Positions 9,549 through 18,486 of a stretch of 61,212 nucleotides of DNA are shown one piece after another. The stretch is taken from NCBI GenBank assembly GCA_026414545.1, contig JAOAIU010000036.1, forward strand, positions 1-61,212, written 5' to 3'. The notes below the pieces were generated by a model, which worked only from the letters and a program-made list of their open reading frames with translations, was not told the origin of the DNA and ran no database searches. The DNA is from Candidatus Saccharicenans sp. (lineage in GTDB: Bacteria; Acidobacteriota; Aminicenantia; Aminicenantales; Saccharicenantaceae). Numbering within the stretch: the first letter of the stretch is position 1; each line of letters opens with the position of its first letter. The translations under genes and the position numbers were made by a program.

Positions 9549-10241
9549 ATGGAAGGCAAAATCAATAATATCAAGAGGTTGGTTGGATTCTTTATCCTGT
9601 TAGCTTTCGTCTTGTCTGGAGCTGCAACCCTGTCTATGAGCAGGGGTAAGGCCCAGGAAGAAACGGCTCTTGACCGCAGGGTCAAGAAGTTTCTGGATAG
9701 CCGACGCCACACCTGGTATGACATGAATGTCCCGGAAAGCGACGGGCGGATTCTTTATGACCTGGTGCTCAAGCATGGGTATAAACGGGCGCTGGAAATC
9801 GGCACTTCGACCGGTCACTCGGCCATCTGGATTGCCTGGGCCCTGAGCAAGACCGGCGGCCGCCTGGTTACCATAGAAATTGACGAGGGCCGATACCGCC
9901 AGGCCGTGGCCAACTTCAAGGAAGCCGGCCTTGATCACCTGATAGAGGCCAGGCTGGGCGATGCCCATGAAATTGTCCCGGCACTTACAGGACCATTTGA
10001 TTTCGTTTTCTGCGACGCTGATAAAGAGTGGTACAGGAATTATCTTGAGGCGGTTCTGCCCAAGCTCGAAGCGGGCGGCTGTTTTGCCGCCCATAATGTC
10101 GGCCAGGGCCGGAGCAGTCGCTGGCTGCAGCCCGGAATCAGGGAATTTCTGGACTATGCTTTTTCACATCCAGGGCTGGAAACGGTGCTGGAGCCCGGCA
10201 GCCGGTCTGGAATATCATTAAGTTTTAAAAAGAAATCATAA
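9549..10241 (+). CDS. SAM-dependent O-methyltransferase-like protein with N-terminal export signal
   Basis: Class I SAM methyltransferase of the catechol O-methyltransferase type: ALEIGTSTGHSAIWIAWAL is motif I, TIEIDEGRYRQA the acidic ribose-binding strand, and FDFVFCDADKEWYRNY the metal/substrate region. I chose the ATG at 9549 because GAGGGTGAG precedes it; an in-frame GTG at 9543 is the alternative. Unusually, a basic region (KINNIKR) and a hydrophobic segment (about 11-30) ending near GKA-QEE form a signal peptide or anchor, placing the catalytic domain outside the cytosol where SAM is not expected. The next gene is a convergent methyltransferase with the same oddity. Substrate unknown. 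Confidence 0.8.
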   Translation: MEGKINNIKRLVGFFILLAFVLSGAATLSMSRGKAQEETALDRRVKKFLDSRRHTWYDMNVPESDGRILYDLVLKHGYKRALEIGTSTGHSAIWIAWALSKTGGRLVTIEIDEGRYRQAVANFKEAGLDHLIEARLGDAHEIVPALTGPFDFVFCDADKEWYRNYLEAVLPKLEAGGCFAAHNVGQGRSSRWLQPGIREFLDYAFSHPGLETVLEPGSRSGISLSFKKKS

Positions 10242-10318
10242 AATGGAAAAAGTCAGCCTGCGGTCAGCAACCGCTTAAAGAAATTTAAGAAACTGTTAAG
10301 GTCAGAAGCAATGAGCCC

Positions 10319-11206
10319 TCAGCGCTCTATGGAACCGGCGGTTCCGGGACGGCGGACTGCTTTCCAGGTCTGCCGGGCATTCTTTTTGCCCTGGACCAAA
10401 GTAGCCGTGCCGGTGATTTGCTCACCGTCAGCCTGGCCACTGAAGACCAACTCAGTTTCGGCCGTGCCCGGCAGGATTACCGAAAACTCCACTTTTGGCC
10501 CTTCCACCCTGGTTTCGGGAATATCAATGAATTGTTCTCCCAGGTAGAGCTTTCCCGTGAAGAACTGGTAAGCCTGGTTTACTTCCAGTCGGCAGTCAGT
10601 TTTCTTCTGGTTTAGGTTCAGGCTCCAGTCCCAGATGCCGGAAATATTGGCCGGGACAATCCACAGGAAAACGGTATGGGGATAAAGGTCTACGGATACG
10701 TAGGTCATGCGGTCGGCCTGCCATTCGTCCATGTCGAACTGGTGGGAGACAATCCGGGTTCCAGGCCTGAGTTTCAGAATGGTGGGCCTCAGGCGGATGT
10801 TGACGTCGGGCAGGAGATACATGGTGACTACCGTGGCCTCGCTGAAATCGGCCTCGAAGATGTTGGCCTGCCTGAATTCGACCAGATTCTCCACCCCGGC
10901 TATCCTGGCATTCTCCCGGCTTTCCCGGATTCTTTCCGGGTCGATATCAATGCCCACTGCCCTGATTCCAGCCCGGCGGGCAGCCTCAATAACTATCCGC
11001 CCGTCGCCGCAGCCCAGGTCGTAGAGGATGTCGCCTTTCTTTAGGTCGGCAAACCTCAGCATGTCTTCTATGACTTCGTATGGTGTGGGAACAAAGGGCA
11101 CATCCAGGCGGACTTCCTGGGCCAGGAGGCTCTGGCCTGCCGGCAGGCCGGCTAGAAGCAACATCAAGCAGTAAAATATAAACAGGCTTTTTTTAAGTTT
11201 CCCCAT
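10319..11206 (-). CDS. class I SAM-dependent methyltransferase-like protein with signal peptide
   Basis: A 295-residue protein with signal peptide (about 1-29, ending SLLA-QEV) followed by a Rossmann methyltransferase core: GDILYDLGCGDGRIVIEAAR is motif I and AVGIDIDPERI the acidic loop. PYEVIEDML before the core resembles bacterial methyltransferases of the PrmA/Dot1-like kind. The C-terminal third (about 195-290) is beta-rich (VEFSVILPGTAETELVFSG) and looks like a separate small sandwich domain. AAAGGAGACACC precedes the ATG. It converges with the other exported methyltransferase, 77 bp apart. Function not assignable; the catalytic motif appears intact. Confidence 0.78.
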   Translation of the reverse strand: MGKLKKSLFIFYCLMLLLAGLPAGQSLLAQEVRLDVPFVPTPYEVIEDMLRFADLKKGDILYDLGCGDGRIVIEAARRAGIRAVGIDIDPERIRESRENARIAGVENLVEFRQANIFEADFSEATVVTMYLLPDVNIRLRPTILKLRPGTRIVSHQFDMDEWQADRMTYVSVDLYPHTVFLWIVPANISGIWDWSLNLNQKKTDCRLEVNQAYQFFTGKLYLGEQFIDIPETRVEGPKVEFSVILPGTAETELVFSGQADGEQITGTATLVQGKKNARQTWKAVRRPGTAGSIER

Positions 11207-11785
11207 GGTGTCTCCTTTGACGGAGTCTTCAACCCAATATCACCAGCTCTAAGTACCACAAAAGCCGGTTCCCTGTCAAAAGGAGTCAGCCAGGAAGCGG
11301 AAGTTGTTCAGCTCGGCTAACTTTTTACAACGTATCTCAAAGAAAAGCCTGGCCTGTTAAAGCCCGGTTTTCGCCAGCGGCCGGGGCATAGAGGGAAAAA
11401 ATGAAATTGGCCAGGCGTTCCGGTCGTGACTAAAAGGGGAGAGAGAAGATATGGAAAAATTAGAAAGGAAAGATGAAGCCGACCGCCAGAAGGGATCTCC
11501 GGCTGAGAAGCCGGAGTGGCCGTTACCCGGGCCACAGTAAGCGCGGAAGCCGGAAAATTCAAGAGATTTGAAAGCCGAAGGGCGACTTCTTAGCTCAAGC
11601 AATGAGAACTTCAAGGTCCATTTTCGGATGTTCTCTATTAGCCGAGAAAATTTTTTAAGACAAAAAAGCCTGGAAGGTGGCCTGTTGCTTTCAAGAAATG
11701 TTGACCCGGGCCGATATCAAAAAAGCCTTGACCACCGGCTACCCTTAAAGTAGATTTTGTTCATCTATAAAAAGGCAGGCTGGAG
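11207..11785. other. 579-bp divergent intergenic region with two tandem hairpins
   Basis: No defensible gene. Two perfect hairpins follow each other: CTCCGGCT-GAGA-AGCCGGAG (11497-11516, GNRA-type loop) and GTGGCC-N8-GGCCAC (11516-11535). Neither is followed by a T-run, so they are not ordinary terminators. Short frames on both strands lack ribosome-binding sites. Confidence 0.45.
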
Positions 11786-13153
11786 ATGGAATTCAGTGGG
11801 GAAAAAGAACCGGAACTGAAAAAGACTCTCGGCCCGATTTCGCTCAGCAACATCGTGGTGGCCAACATGGTCGGGGCCGGAATCTTCACCACTTCCGGGT
11901 TGTTGCTTCGCGACCTGGGCCATCCGCTGTTGATGCTGGCCCTGTGGGTGGTCGGGGGTCTGGTAGCTCTTTGCGGGGCCCTCAGCTATGGCGAGCTGGG
12001 AGCGGCCTTCCCCCGGGCCGGCGGCGAGTATTATTTTCTATCTCGCCTATTCCATCCGCTGGTGGGCTTCCTGAGTGGCTGGGTTTCCTTTTTCGTAGGA
12101 TTTTCGGCCCCGATTGCCGCCTCGGCCGTCGGTTTCAGCGAGTATCTGGCCAGGGCTTTTCCGGCCCTGGACGGGCCGTTGAAAATAGGGGTAATAGTTC
12201 TGCCGGCGGTCACCAGGAAAGCCATCGCCATCCTGATCATTCTTGCCTTTACCCTGGTTCACGTCCAGGGATTGAAGCCGGGGGCCCGGGTTCAGAACAT
12301 TTTGACCAGCGGCAAGGTGGGGCTGATTCTCTTCCTGATCATTGTCGGCTTCGCCAGCAGCCGGGGGAGATGGAGCCATTTCACGAGCGGGGACTGGCTT
12401 CCAGCCGATTTTTCCTCGCTCAAGGTTATTGGCCTGTCGCTGATGTGGATCATGTTCGCCTACAGTGGCTGGAATGCCTCGGCCTACCTCGGCGCGGAAA
12501 TAAAAAACCCGCGTCGAGACCTGCCGCTGTCGCTGCTCAGCGGGACGGGTGTGGTCATCCTTCTGTACCTTGGGCTTAACCTGCTGTATGTCTATGCCGT
12601 GCCGCCGGCAGAGATGAAAGGGGTAATTTCAGTGGGCGGGCTGGCCGCCGGTAAACTGCTGGGGGCCGGCTGGGAAAAGTTCCTGTCCATGATGATTGCC
12701 TTTGCCCTTTTCTCCTCCCTGAGCGCCTTCATCATCATCGGTCCGAGGGTTTATTACGCCATGGCCTCTGACCGGCTGTTTTTCCCGTTTGCGGCCCGGG
12801 TTCATCCGGTCAGCCGGGTGCCGGCCCTGTCTATCTGGCTTCAGGGAGCGATTGCCGCGGTCATCGTCGTTTCCGGGACTTTTGAACACATCCTGACCTA
12901 CATGGGCTTTTCCCTGGGCATATTCCCCATCCTGGCCGTGCTGGGAGTTTTCAAGCTGAGGAAGCAGCATCCCGATAATCTGAAACTGCCTGGCTTTCCC
13001 CTGGTCCAGGTTATTTACCTGTTAGCCGGGCTCAGCATCCTGGGGCTGGGGTTGTTGCAGAGCCCGGGGCCATCGGCCGTAGCCATCCTGACCGTCCTGG
13101 TTGGACTCCCCGCTTATATCTTTTTCAGAAAGAAATACAATCAGGGGAAGTAA
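11786..13153 (+). CDS. APC-superfamily amino acid permease
   Basis: A 455-residue inner-membrane transporter with about 12 hydrophobic segments. The first helix carries the hallmark NIVVANMVGAGIFTTSG (unwound Gly-rich substrate site) and ELGAAFPRAGGEYYFLSR follows helix 2, both typical of the amino acid/polyamine/organocation superfamily. It ends with a short basic tail (RKKYNQGK). It probably imports or exchanges an amino acid; the substrate is not predictable. A weak GGAG lies directly before the ATG. It stands alone, with no enzyme in the same transcription unit. Confidence 0.88.
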   Translation: MEFSGEKEPELKKTLGPISLSNIVVANMVGAGIFTTSGLLLRDLGHPLLMLALWVVGGLVALCGALSYGELGAAFPRAGGEYYFLSRLFHPLVGFLSGWVSFFVGFSAPIAASAVGFSEYLARAFPALDGPLKIGVIVLPAVTRKAIAILIILAFTLVHVQGLKPGARVQNILTSGKVGLILFLIIVGFASSRGRWSHFTSGDWLPADFSSLKVIGLSLMWIMFAYSGWNASAYLGAEIKNPRRDLPLSLLSGTGVVILLYLGLNLLYVYAVPPAEMKGVISVGGLAAGKLLGAGWEKFLSMMIAFALFSSLSAFIIIGPRVYYAMASDRLFFPFAARVHPVSRVPALSIWLQGAIAAVIVVSGTFEHILTYMGFSLGIFPILAVLGVFKLRKQHPDNLKLPGFPLVQVIYLLAGLSILGLGLLQSPGPSAVAILTVLVGLPAYIFFRKKYNQGK

Positions 13154-13584
13154 TCTCTGCTTGCCCTAACAGGGTCAGAATGGGGCAGGGTTTTCTCCTT
13201 CAGACGGTTGCCGTTATTTTTTTTGTGAATCGGGTTCAGGCTTCTAATATATGAATAACTATTCATATATTATAGGCAGTTCTGCTCTGGCTTCAAGTTC
13301 TGCGCTCGAACCCTGGATATGGTTAAGCCCGGTGAAATTGGTGATTATCTTAACGGTTGTCATTTCAATTCTTGCGCCTTCTAAGACCAGGGAACTGCTC
13401 GACAGGGGAGACCGCTATGGTCTACTAAACAGCAGTTTATATCCGGATAAGATCGCTAGCTGAAAACCAGCCTATCGGGAATTCAGGTCGTCTGGATATT
13501 TCAGAAAATTGTTGACAGATTGTTGGGTCTAGCGGGCCTCAGGCTGCTGGCCGCCTGATAACAGTTCGGGTCCAGGGCGGTGGC
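13154..13584. other. 431-bp intergenic region
   Basis: Between the permease stop and the stop of the convergent DUF4332 gene. It contains the long palindrome at 13245-13272. A 70-residue plus-strand frame (13251-13463) starts inside the palindrome, has no ribosome-binding site and is not accepted as a gene. Confidence 0.45.
13245..13272. repeat. perfect 13-bp inverted repeat, 2-bp spacer
   Basis: TAATATATGAATA and its exact complement flank AC. The arms are AT-only apart from one G/C and are not followed by a T-run. This could be an operator for a dimeric regulator or a cruciform. It lies 91 bp after the permease stop, downstream of both flanking genes. Confidence 0.7.
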
Positions 13585-13989
13585 TCAGTAGGTGATTATT
13601 CTGGGAAGTTTTTTAGCCCGGGTTATCCAGTATCTTACCATTTTAAGGGCTGGCACCCGGCGTACCAGTTTTTTCTCTTCATTTATTTCCAGCAATTTCT
13701 GGCGCAGGTTCTGGGCATTTCTCTGAGCTAGCTCCACCACAGTATCCACCCCGGCCATCTCCAGCAGGTCGCTGTATTCCTCGCCAATCCCTCTTATGCG
13801 CATCAGGTCGGCCCGGTTGACCCACTTCAGGATTTGGGCTTCGCTCAGACCGGTCTTCTCGGCCAGTTCTTTCCGGCCGGCCGGAGTGGCTCCCGCTCTC
13901 AGCAACTGCTTGGTATTGTAGACACCCGCCTCTTTTAGTTTGTTCATAAAGACTTCACCAATTCCTTCAATGCCCTTAAGCATAGTCAT
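13585..13989 (-). CDS. DUF4332-like helix-hairpin-helix protein
   Basis: A 134-residue protein made of two repeated helix-hairpin-helix units: LKGIEGIGEVFMNKLKEAGV near the N-terminus and RIRGIGEEYSDLLEMAGV in the middle. This matches DUF4332 proteins, which are presumed nucleic-acid binding, but no activity is established. I start it at the ATG at 13989 because AAGGAG sits 7 nt upstream; upstream in-frame ATGs (13995, 14022) are too close to or before that box. The basic C-terminus (VRRVPALKMVRYWITRAKKLPR) supports nucleic acid contact. It appears monocistronic. Confidence 0.72.
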   Translation of the reverse strand: MTMLKGIEGIGEVFMNKLKEAGVYNTKQLLRAGATPAGRKELAEKTGLSEAQILKWVNRADLMRIRGIGEEYSDLLEMAGVDTVVELAQRNAQNLRQKLLEINEEKKLVRRVPALKMVRYWITRAKKLPRIITY

Positions 13990-14281
13990 AGGCATGCTCC
14001 TTAGTTGGATTTTGCTGAACATAAATATTTTATAAAAATTTATTCAGAGAATTCAAACTTTTTATCTTAAAATTTTAGGCAGTGTTTTGGCTCCGCGAGG
14101 TTGGCTGCTCCGGTTTCTGGCAATGAGTTTCCTGGGTTTGTCCGGTCATAAAATCGAGAAAATAGTGAAATTCCGGTACCACCCCGAAATAATTGGATTG
14201 GTGCCCGCTATTCCCGTAGCCGCGGTGAGGGTACAGCCGAAGCGGGGGAAAAAATAAAGGGTTAACCAGAATTGACGATTT

Positions 14282-15217
14282 TCAGGACGGTTCAAAATAA
14301 TCACGGTTGAGGTGTCTGACCATTTTGATTTTCTTTTTTTCCAGAAGCCTTTGAAGGTTAAGACTCAGTTCTTCCCTGGTAAGTCCCAGCGAGCGCTCCA
14401 GGTCTTCCAGGCTGACCGGGCGGCGGCGGACAATGGACAGTATGGCTCGGGCAATGTCTTCCGGGGTTTTTTCTTGCTCTTTTTTCCTGAAACCGGCCAC
14501 CACCTCGGCCTTTTCCCCGAAAAACTCCTTGATGCTTTGCATCTCTTCCGGCGACAGGGGGCGGGCCAGGCTTTCGGCCGGCGGCCTGACCACCGTGTTC
14601 AGGTGAATTTTATCCGGCCTTATCTTTTCTGCCGCTGCCTTCAGCTTTTTAAGATGGGCCGGAGAATCATTGATGCCCTTGACCAGCAGGATTTCCAGCC
14701 AGAGCTGTCCCTTGAATTGCCGGCGGAATTTTATCAGCCCGTCGATAATCTTGTCAGCCCGGAGCGAGGGATGGGGCCTGTTTACTTTTTCAAAGACTCT
14801 CTGGCTGGCGGCGTCGAGCGAGGGAACGACCACGTCGGCCGCAGCCAGTTCTTTTCTGACCTCGGGCCGGGAAAGCAGAGTGCTGTTGGTCAGCACAGCC
14901 ACGGGGATTCCGGTCATTTTTTTGATTTTTCTGATCAACCGACCGATTGACCTGTTTAGCGTCGGTTCCCCGGAACCGGAAAAGGTGATGAAATCGACCC
15001 GGGCTCCGGTCTTCAGAAATCGTTCTATCTCTCCCAGGATTTGTTTTTCTGAAAAGAATTGACCGCGCCGGATGGAGGTTTTCCCGGTTCGGCCCAACTG
15101 GCAGTAGAGGCAGTTCAGGCTGCAGGTCTTGAAGGGCAGCAGGTCCACGCCGAGAGAATAGCCGAGCCGCCTCGATGGCACTGGCCCATAAAGGTGCGGG
15201 AAGTCCTGGTTGCTCAT
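14282..15217 (-). CDS. radical SAM protein (COG0731-like) with C-terminal winged helix
   Basis: A 311-residue radical SAM enzyme. CSLNCLYC gives the CX3CX2C cluster motif, FSGSGEPTLN is the GGEP-like SAM motif, and LVKGINDS and NTVVRPP lie in later barrel strands. It resembles the uncharacterised Fe-S oxidoreductases of COG0731, distantly related to the wybutosine enzyme TYW1. The last about 65 residues (EDIARAILSIVRRRPVSLEDLERSLGL onwards, in two stretches) look like a winged helix, suggesting nucleic acid or protein contact. AAGAGG precedes the ATG by 8 nt. Substrate unknown. Confidence 0.85.
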   Translation of the reverse strand: MSNQDFPHLYGPVPSRRLGYSLGVDLLPFKTCSLNCLYCQLGRTGKTSIRRGQFFSEKQILGEIERFLKTGARVDFITFSGSGEPTLNRSIGRLIRKIKKMTGIPVAVLTNSTLLSRPEVRKELAAADVVVPSLDAASQRVFEKVNRPHPSLRADKIIDGLIKFRRQFKGQLWLEILLVKGINDSPAHLKKLKAAAEKIRPDKIHLNTVVRPPAESLARPLSPEEMQSIKEFFGEKAEVVAGFRKKEQEKTPEDIARAILSIVRRRPVSLEDLERSLGLTREELSLNLQRLLEKKKIKMVRHLNRDYFEPS

Positions 15218-15446
15218 CGGTTTGCCTCTTATTATATTTCAAATTGAAAAGAGAGCAATTGTCATTGTCATAATTGGGGTCGATAAGCCTGCGGCTTTCA
15301 TCCCGCCGGCCGTTCAATAAGCGGGAATTGGGGGGCCTGGGTTGTGGGGAGTACCCGGGGGTAAAGCGGGACCTGGCCGACGGCCTGAATCCAGCGCGGC
15401 TGAAATTGAAATGACCCAAACCCGGGCTGTTGAGCGGCCGGTCTTT

Positions 15447-15851
15447 TCAGCCCTGGAGTATTGCGGTCTCTATTTCCTGGACCTGCCAGTTCTCGTCCAC
15501 CCACAGCAGGCGGATATCAATTTCAGGAAACCGGGCCCTTAGCCTTTCTCCGGCTACCTTCAGCTGTCCGACTTGTTCTTCTTTAGGCAGGGGATTCCCG
15601 GCGCAGTCGTGGTGGGCCACTATGGCCAGGGCCGGAGAGTGATGTTCTTCTACTGAGACGGTCAGACACTTTTGGATTGAAGCCACCATGAATTCGGGCT
15701 CTCCAGAAGACAGGATTTTCACCGGTCCGGGAGCGGTGATGACGTCGACGTAATCAGCCCGGTAGATGTTTTTCAGCCAGCGGTTCACGCAGTCCTGGAC
15801 CCGCCCATCCAGGCAATTTATAGCCACCACGAATGTTTTCTCAGATGACAT
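15447..15851 (-). CDS. small beta-carbonic-anhydrase-like protein
   Basis: A 134-residue protein keeping the beta-carbonic anhydrase zinc signature: CLDGRV (cf. CxDSR) near residue 15 and AHHDCAGNP (cf. HxxC) in the middle, so a Cys2His zinc site with the Asp-Arg pair is plausible. It is much shorter than the usual 190-220 residues, lacking the N-terminal helices that form the dimer. GGAGGAGAAG directly before the ATG at 15851 fixes the start; a TTG 12 nt upstream lies inside that box. Catalysis is uncertain; similar short family members are uncharacterised. Confidence 0.65.
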   Translation of the reverse strand: MSSEKTFVVAINCLDGRVQDCVNRWLKNIYRADYVDVITAPGPVKILSSGEPEFMVASIQKCLTVSVEEHHSPALAIVAHHDCAGNPLPKEEQVGQLKVAGERLRARFPEIDIRLLWVDENWQVQEIETAILQG

Positions 15852-16074
15852 CTTCTCCTCCAACTGTCAGCCGGGCGTTGATTTGGGACTAATTTTGATC
15901 CGCTCCAGACTCCTGCTTTCAGGTTCACGGAATATAGATCAACTGTTTGTTGGTGTCAATTTATCAAGATTAAATTTTATTCGACAGGGGAACTACGTTC
16001 GTTTCAGACAGTCGATTTCAGGATTGCTTCTCTTGTCAGCTTCAGTCAATTTGACGGATGACTGCTTGGAATTC

Positions 16075-18318
16075 TCAGAAGCCCACCCGAACTCCCAGAG
16101 ACCATTCAGCCGTCGGAGCCGGCTGGTAGGAGTTTCCGTCCGGGTCAGGCTCGGTGAACCCGTAGTAAAGAACGTTGAAAATATTTCTTCCAGCCAGCCT
16201 GAGCTCAAAGGGAGTTCCGCCGAATTCAAATCGGTAGGAAGCCCGAACATGGACCAGGGTATAAGGGTCTGTCTTTCCATAACCGTTGGGCAGAATCCTG
16301 TTGGTCGAGTCTATGTACCAGGAACTGACGTGCTCCACGGAGGCCCCCAGGCTTAGCTTCCTGGTCATCCGGTATTCCCCATCTATGTAGAGCTGATGCT
16401 GAGGGATGTTGGGCACCCAGGTCCCGCTCAGGGTTTCGCCGGCCAGGGTGTCAACTGTCCGGTACTTAAAATGGTAATAGGTGTAGGCTGCTTGCAGCGT
16501 AAGGAACTCAACCGGTACCCAGGTCAGGGAGCTTTCCAGGCCATATCTCCTGGTCGAGCCGACGTTTCCATAAAAGGTTTCCAGGGGCCGGTCGGGCCGG
16601 CGGTATCTCCCGAAGTCATTCTTGGTGTCGAGATGAAAGATGGCCACATCGTAACTGAGCTTCTGACCGATAGTCCCGCGCGCTCCGATTTCTTCCCCGC
16701 TGGAAGTGGCTGCCACCAGTTGAGTGTTATAACCGCCGTAGGCGAATGGGTTATTGACCAGCTCCTCTGTTCCTGGAGGCAGGAAGCCGGTGCCCCAACT
16801 GGCATAAAGTCCGAAGTTGCTCAGAGGATTCCAGGTCAGGCCCAGCCTGCCGGTGACCCGCTGGAATGAAACCTTGCCCGACAGGTCCACTCCGCCCGCC
16901 CGAAGATTATCCTCAAGCCTGTTGCTGACACGGTCAAAACGCACTACTCCCGACACTCCCCAGAACCGACCCAGCTCCACCCTGTCCAGCAAAAATACCC
17001 CCACGGCATCCTGGTACATGTTCTGGTCGGCCAGGAATTCCGGTCCTTCTACTGCCCCACCCAGGTTGGGATGCTTGAATTCATCGATGGCCTGGTAGGC
17101 ATAATCTAATCCCAGGCTCAGATAATTTTTGAGGGTGCCCTGCCCGGCACGATGGTTCAGTTGCAGCGTCAGTCCCGGTGTGTCAAACTGGCGATGAATG
17201 ACCGAAGAGGGCACGGCTTCTTTATACTGAGTGCGACGGTAGTAAGCTGAGGCATTGAAGTCCAGGCTGTCGGAGAACTTTACAGCAGCGGTGACAGCGC
17301 TGGTCAGCCTTCTTGTCCTCTGGTATTCGTTGAAAGTATAAGCATCGGGGTTGGCCCGCCGCCTCAGGGTTTTAACGTCATCCATAAACCAGGCTAAATT
17401 CAGCCCCTCAGGATTCTCGTTGAAGAAGTTGGTCCAGCCGGTAACGGCCGTAATTTTGACCTTAGGGCTGAGAGTAAAGGCAAACTTTCCCCAGAGGTTA
17501 TCGGCGCTGTAAGCCGAATGGTCGCGGTAGCCTTTTCCGTCCAGGATGGAGCCGCTGAGGTGATAATTCATCATACCGGTGGTCCCGCCCATCTCGGCCT
17601 GGCCCTTTTTAAGGCCAAAAGCGCCGCGCACCAGGCTGGCCGAGCCGGAAAAAGGTTCACTGCCGCCATCTTTGGTAAAGATATTGATGATGCCGCCAGA
17701 AGAGCTGCTGCCGTAGAAGGCAGCGGCCGGCCCCCGGAGGACTTCAATCCGGCGCACCGCGCTCCAGTCCACATCATAAAAATCAGAAATGTAGCCAGAC
17801 GGGTCGACCAGGGGCACGCCGTCGACTGCAGCCCTGATACCTCGGGTGCAGCGCTCGGTCAGGATGCCTTCGCCCCTGATTGAAATGTGGACCCGCTCGC
17901 CGTTGGCCTGGTTGTCAACTTTAACTCCGGGCACGAGCTTCATCACTTCATCGATGGCTATGGTGCGGGGAAGAGTCCTGAGCACGTTAGATTCAACCAC
18001 CGAAGTGGCGGCTGGATTTTGTTTTAGGGGAATTTCAACCCGTGGTGCGGTTACCACTATTTCATATTTTTCTGTTATCTGGCTGGTCGTCTGCTGTTCT
18101 TCCGACTGTTGGTTGGCACTCTCCTTATCCCTGGTTGACGAATCAGCCCTGGCGGCTGCTTTCTCAGGGGGATCATCAGAAAGCTGCCCTGACTTTCCGG
18201 CCAGAGGTAGGGCTGAGGCAAACAACGCCGACAGAAAAAGTAGAATGGTTATGACCAGCATCCGGTTCATGAATTTCTTCCGGGAAGGGGAGAAAGAAGA
18301 TTGACAGGAATAATTCAT
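16075..18318 (-). CDS. TonB-dependent outer-membrane receptor
   Basis: A 747-residue receptor with signal peptide (about 17-41), a polar Glu/Gln/Ser-rich stretch, TonB box KYEIVVTAPRVE (about 84-95), plug domain (VHISIRGEGILTERCTRG, RRIEVLRGPAAAFYGSSSSG) and a C-terminal barrel ending in Phe as barrels normally do. GAGGAG lies 8 nt before the ATG. The region upstream has no cobalamin riboswitch. Substrate could be a siderophore, corrinoid or glycan; nothing nearby decides it. It is divergent from the DUF4440-like gene at 18487. Confidence 0.9.
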   Translation of the reverse strand: MNYSCQSSFSPSRKKFMNRMLVITILLFLSALFASALPLAGKSGQLSDDPPEKAAARADSSTRDKESANQQSEEQQTTSQITEKYEIVVTAPRVEIPLKQNPAATSVVESNVLRTLPRTIAIDEVMKLVPGVKVDNQANGERVHISIRGEGILTERCTRGIRAAVDGVPLVDPSGYISDFYDVDWSAVRRIEVLRGPAAAFYGSSSSGGIINIFTKDGGSEPFSGSASLVRGAFGLKKGQAEMGGTTGMMNYHLSGSILDGKGYRDHSAYSADNLWGKFAFTLSPKVKITAVTGWTNFFNENPEGLNLAWFMDDVKTLRRRANPDAYTFNEYQRTRRLTSAVTAAVKFSDSLDFNASAYYRRTQYKEAVPSSVIHRQFDTPGLTLQLNHRAGQGTLKNYLSLGLDYAYQAIDEFKHPNLGGAVEGPEFLADQNMYQDAVGVFLLDRVELGRFWGVSGVVRFDRVSNRLEDNLRAGGVDLSGKVSFQRVTGRLGLTWNPLSNFGLYASWGTGFLPPGTEELVNNPFAYGGYNTQLVAATSSGEEIGARGTIGQKLSYDVAIFHLDTKNDFGRYRRPDRPLETFYGNVGSTRRYGLESSLTWVPVEFLTLQAAYTYYHFKYRTVDTLAGETLSGTWVPNIPQHQLYIDGEYRMTRKLSLGASVEHVSSWYIDSTNRILPNGYGKTDPYTLVHVRASYRFEFGGTPFELRLAGRNIFNVLYYGFTEPDPDGNSYQPAPTAEWSLGVRVGF

Positions 18319-18486
18319 CGAACTACTCCTCGTAAGATAAAATGCATCTTCAGTTTTTAGACTATCTATATTATTAGTTCTTCCGTTTTTTTTCCAGCGG
18401 GAGAAAAGAATCCTAAAGACTGCTGGACATTAGTTTCCAGGATAAATAAGATTTTAATAGCCTGTTTTGAGGAGCCGACAAGGACA

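Noticed and set aside
13285-13340. tRNA-like T-loop (GGTTCGAG) on the minus strand
   Set aside because: No acceptor, D or anticodon stem can be completed around it.
13251-13463. 70-codon plus-strand frame after the permease
   Set aside because: It starts inside the AT palindrome without a ribosome-binding site; a single hydrophobic stretch is not enough support.
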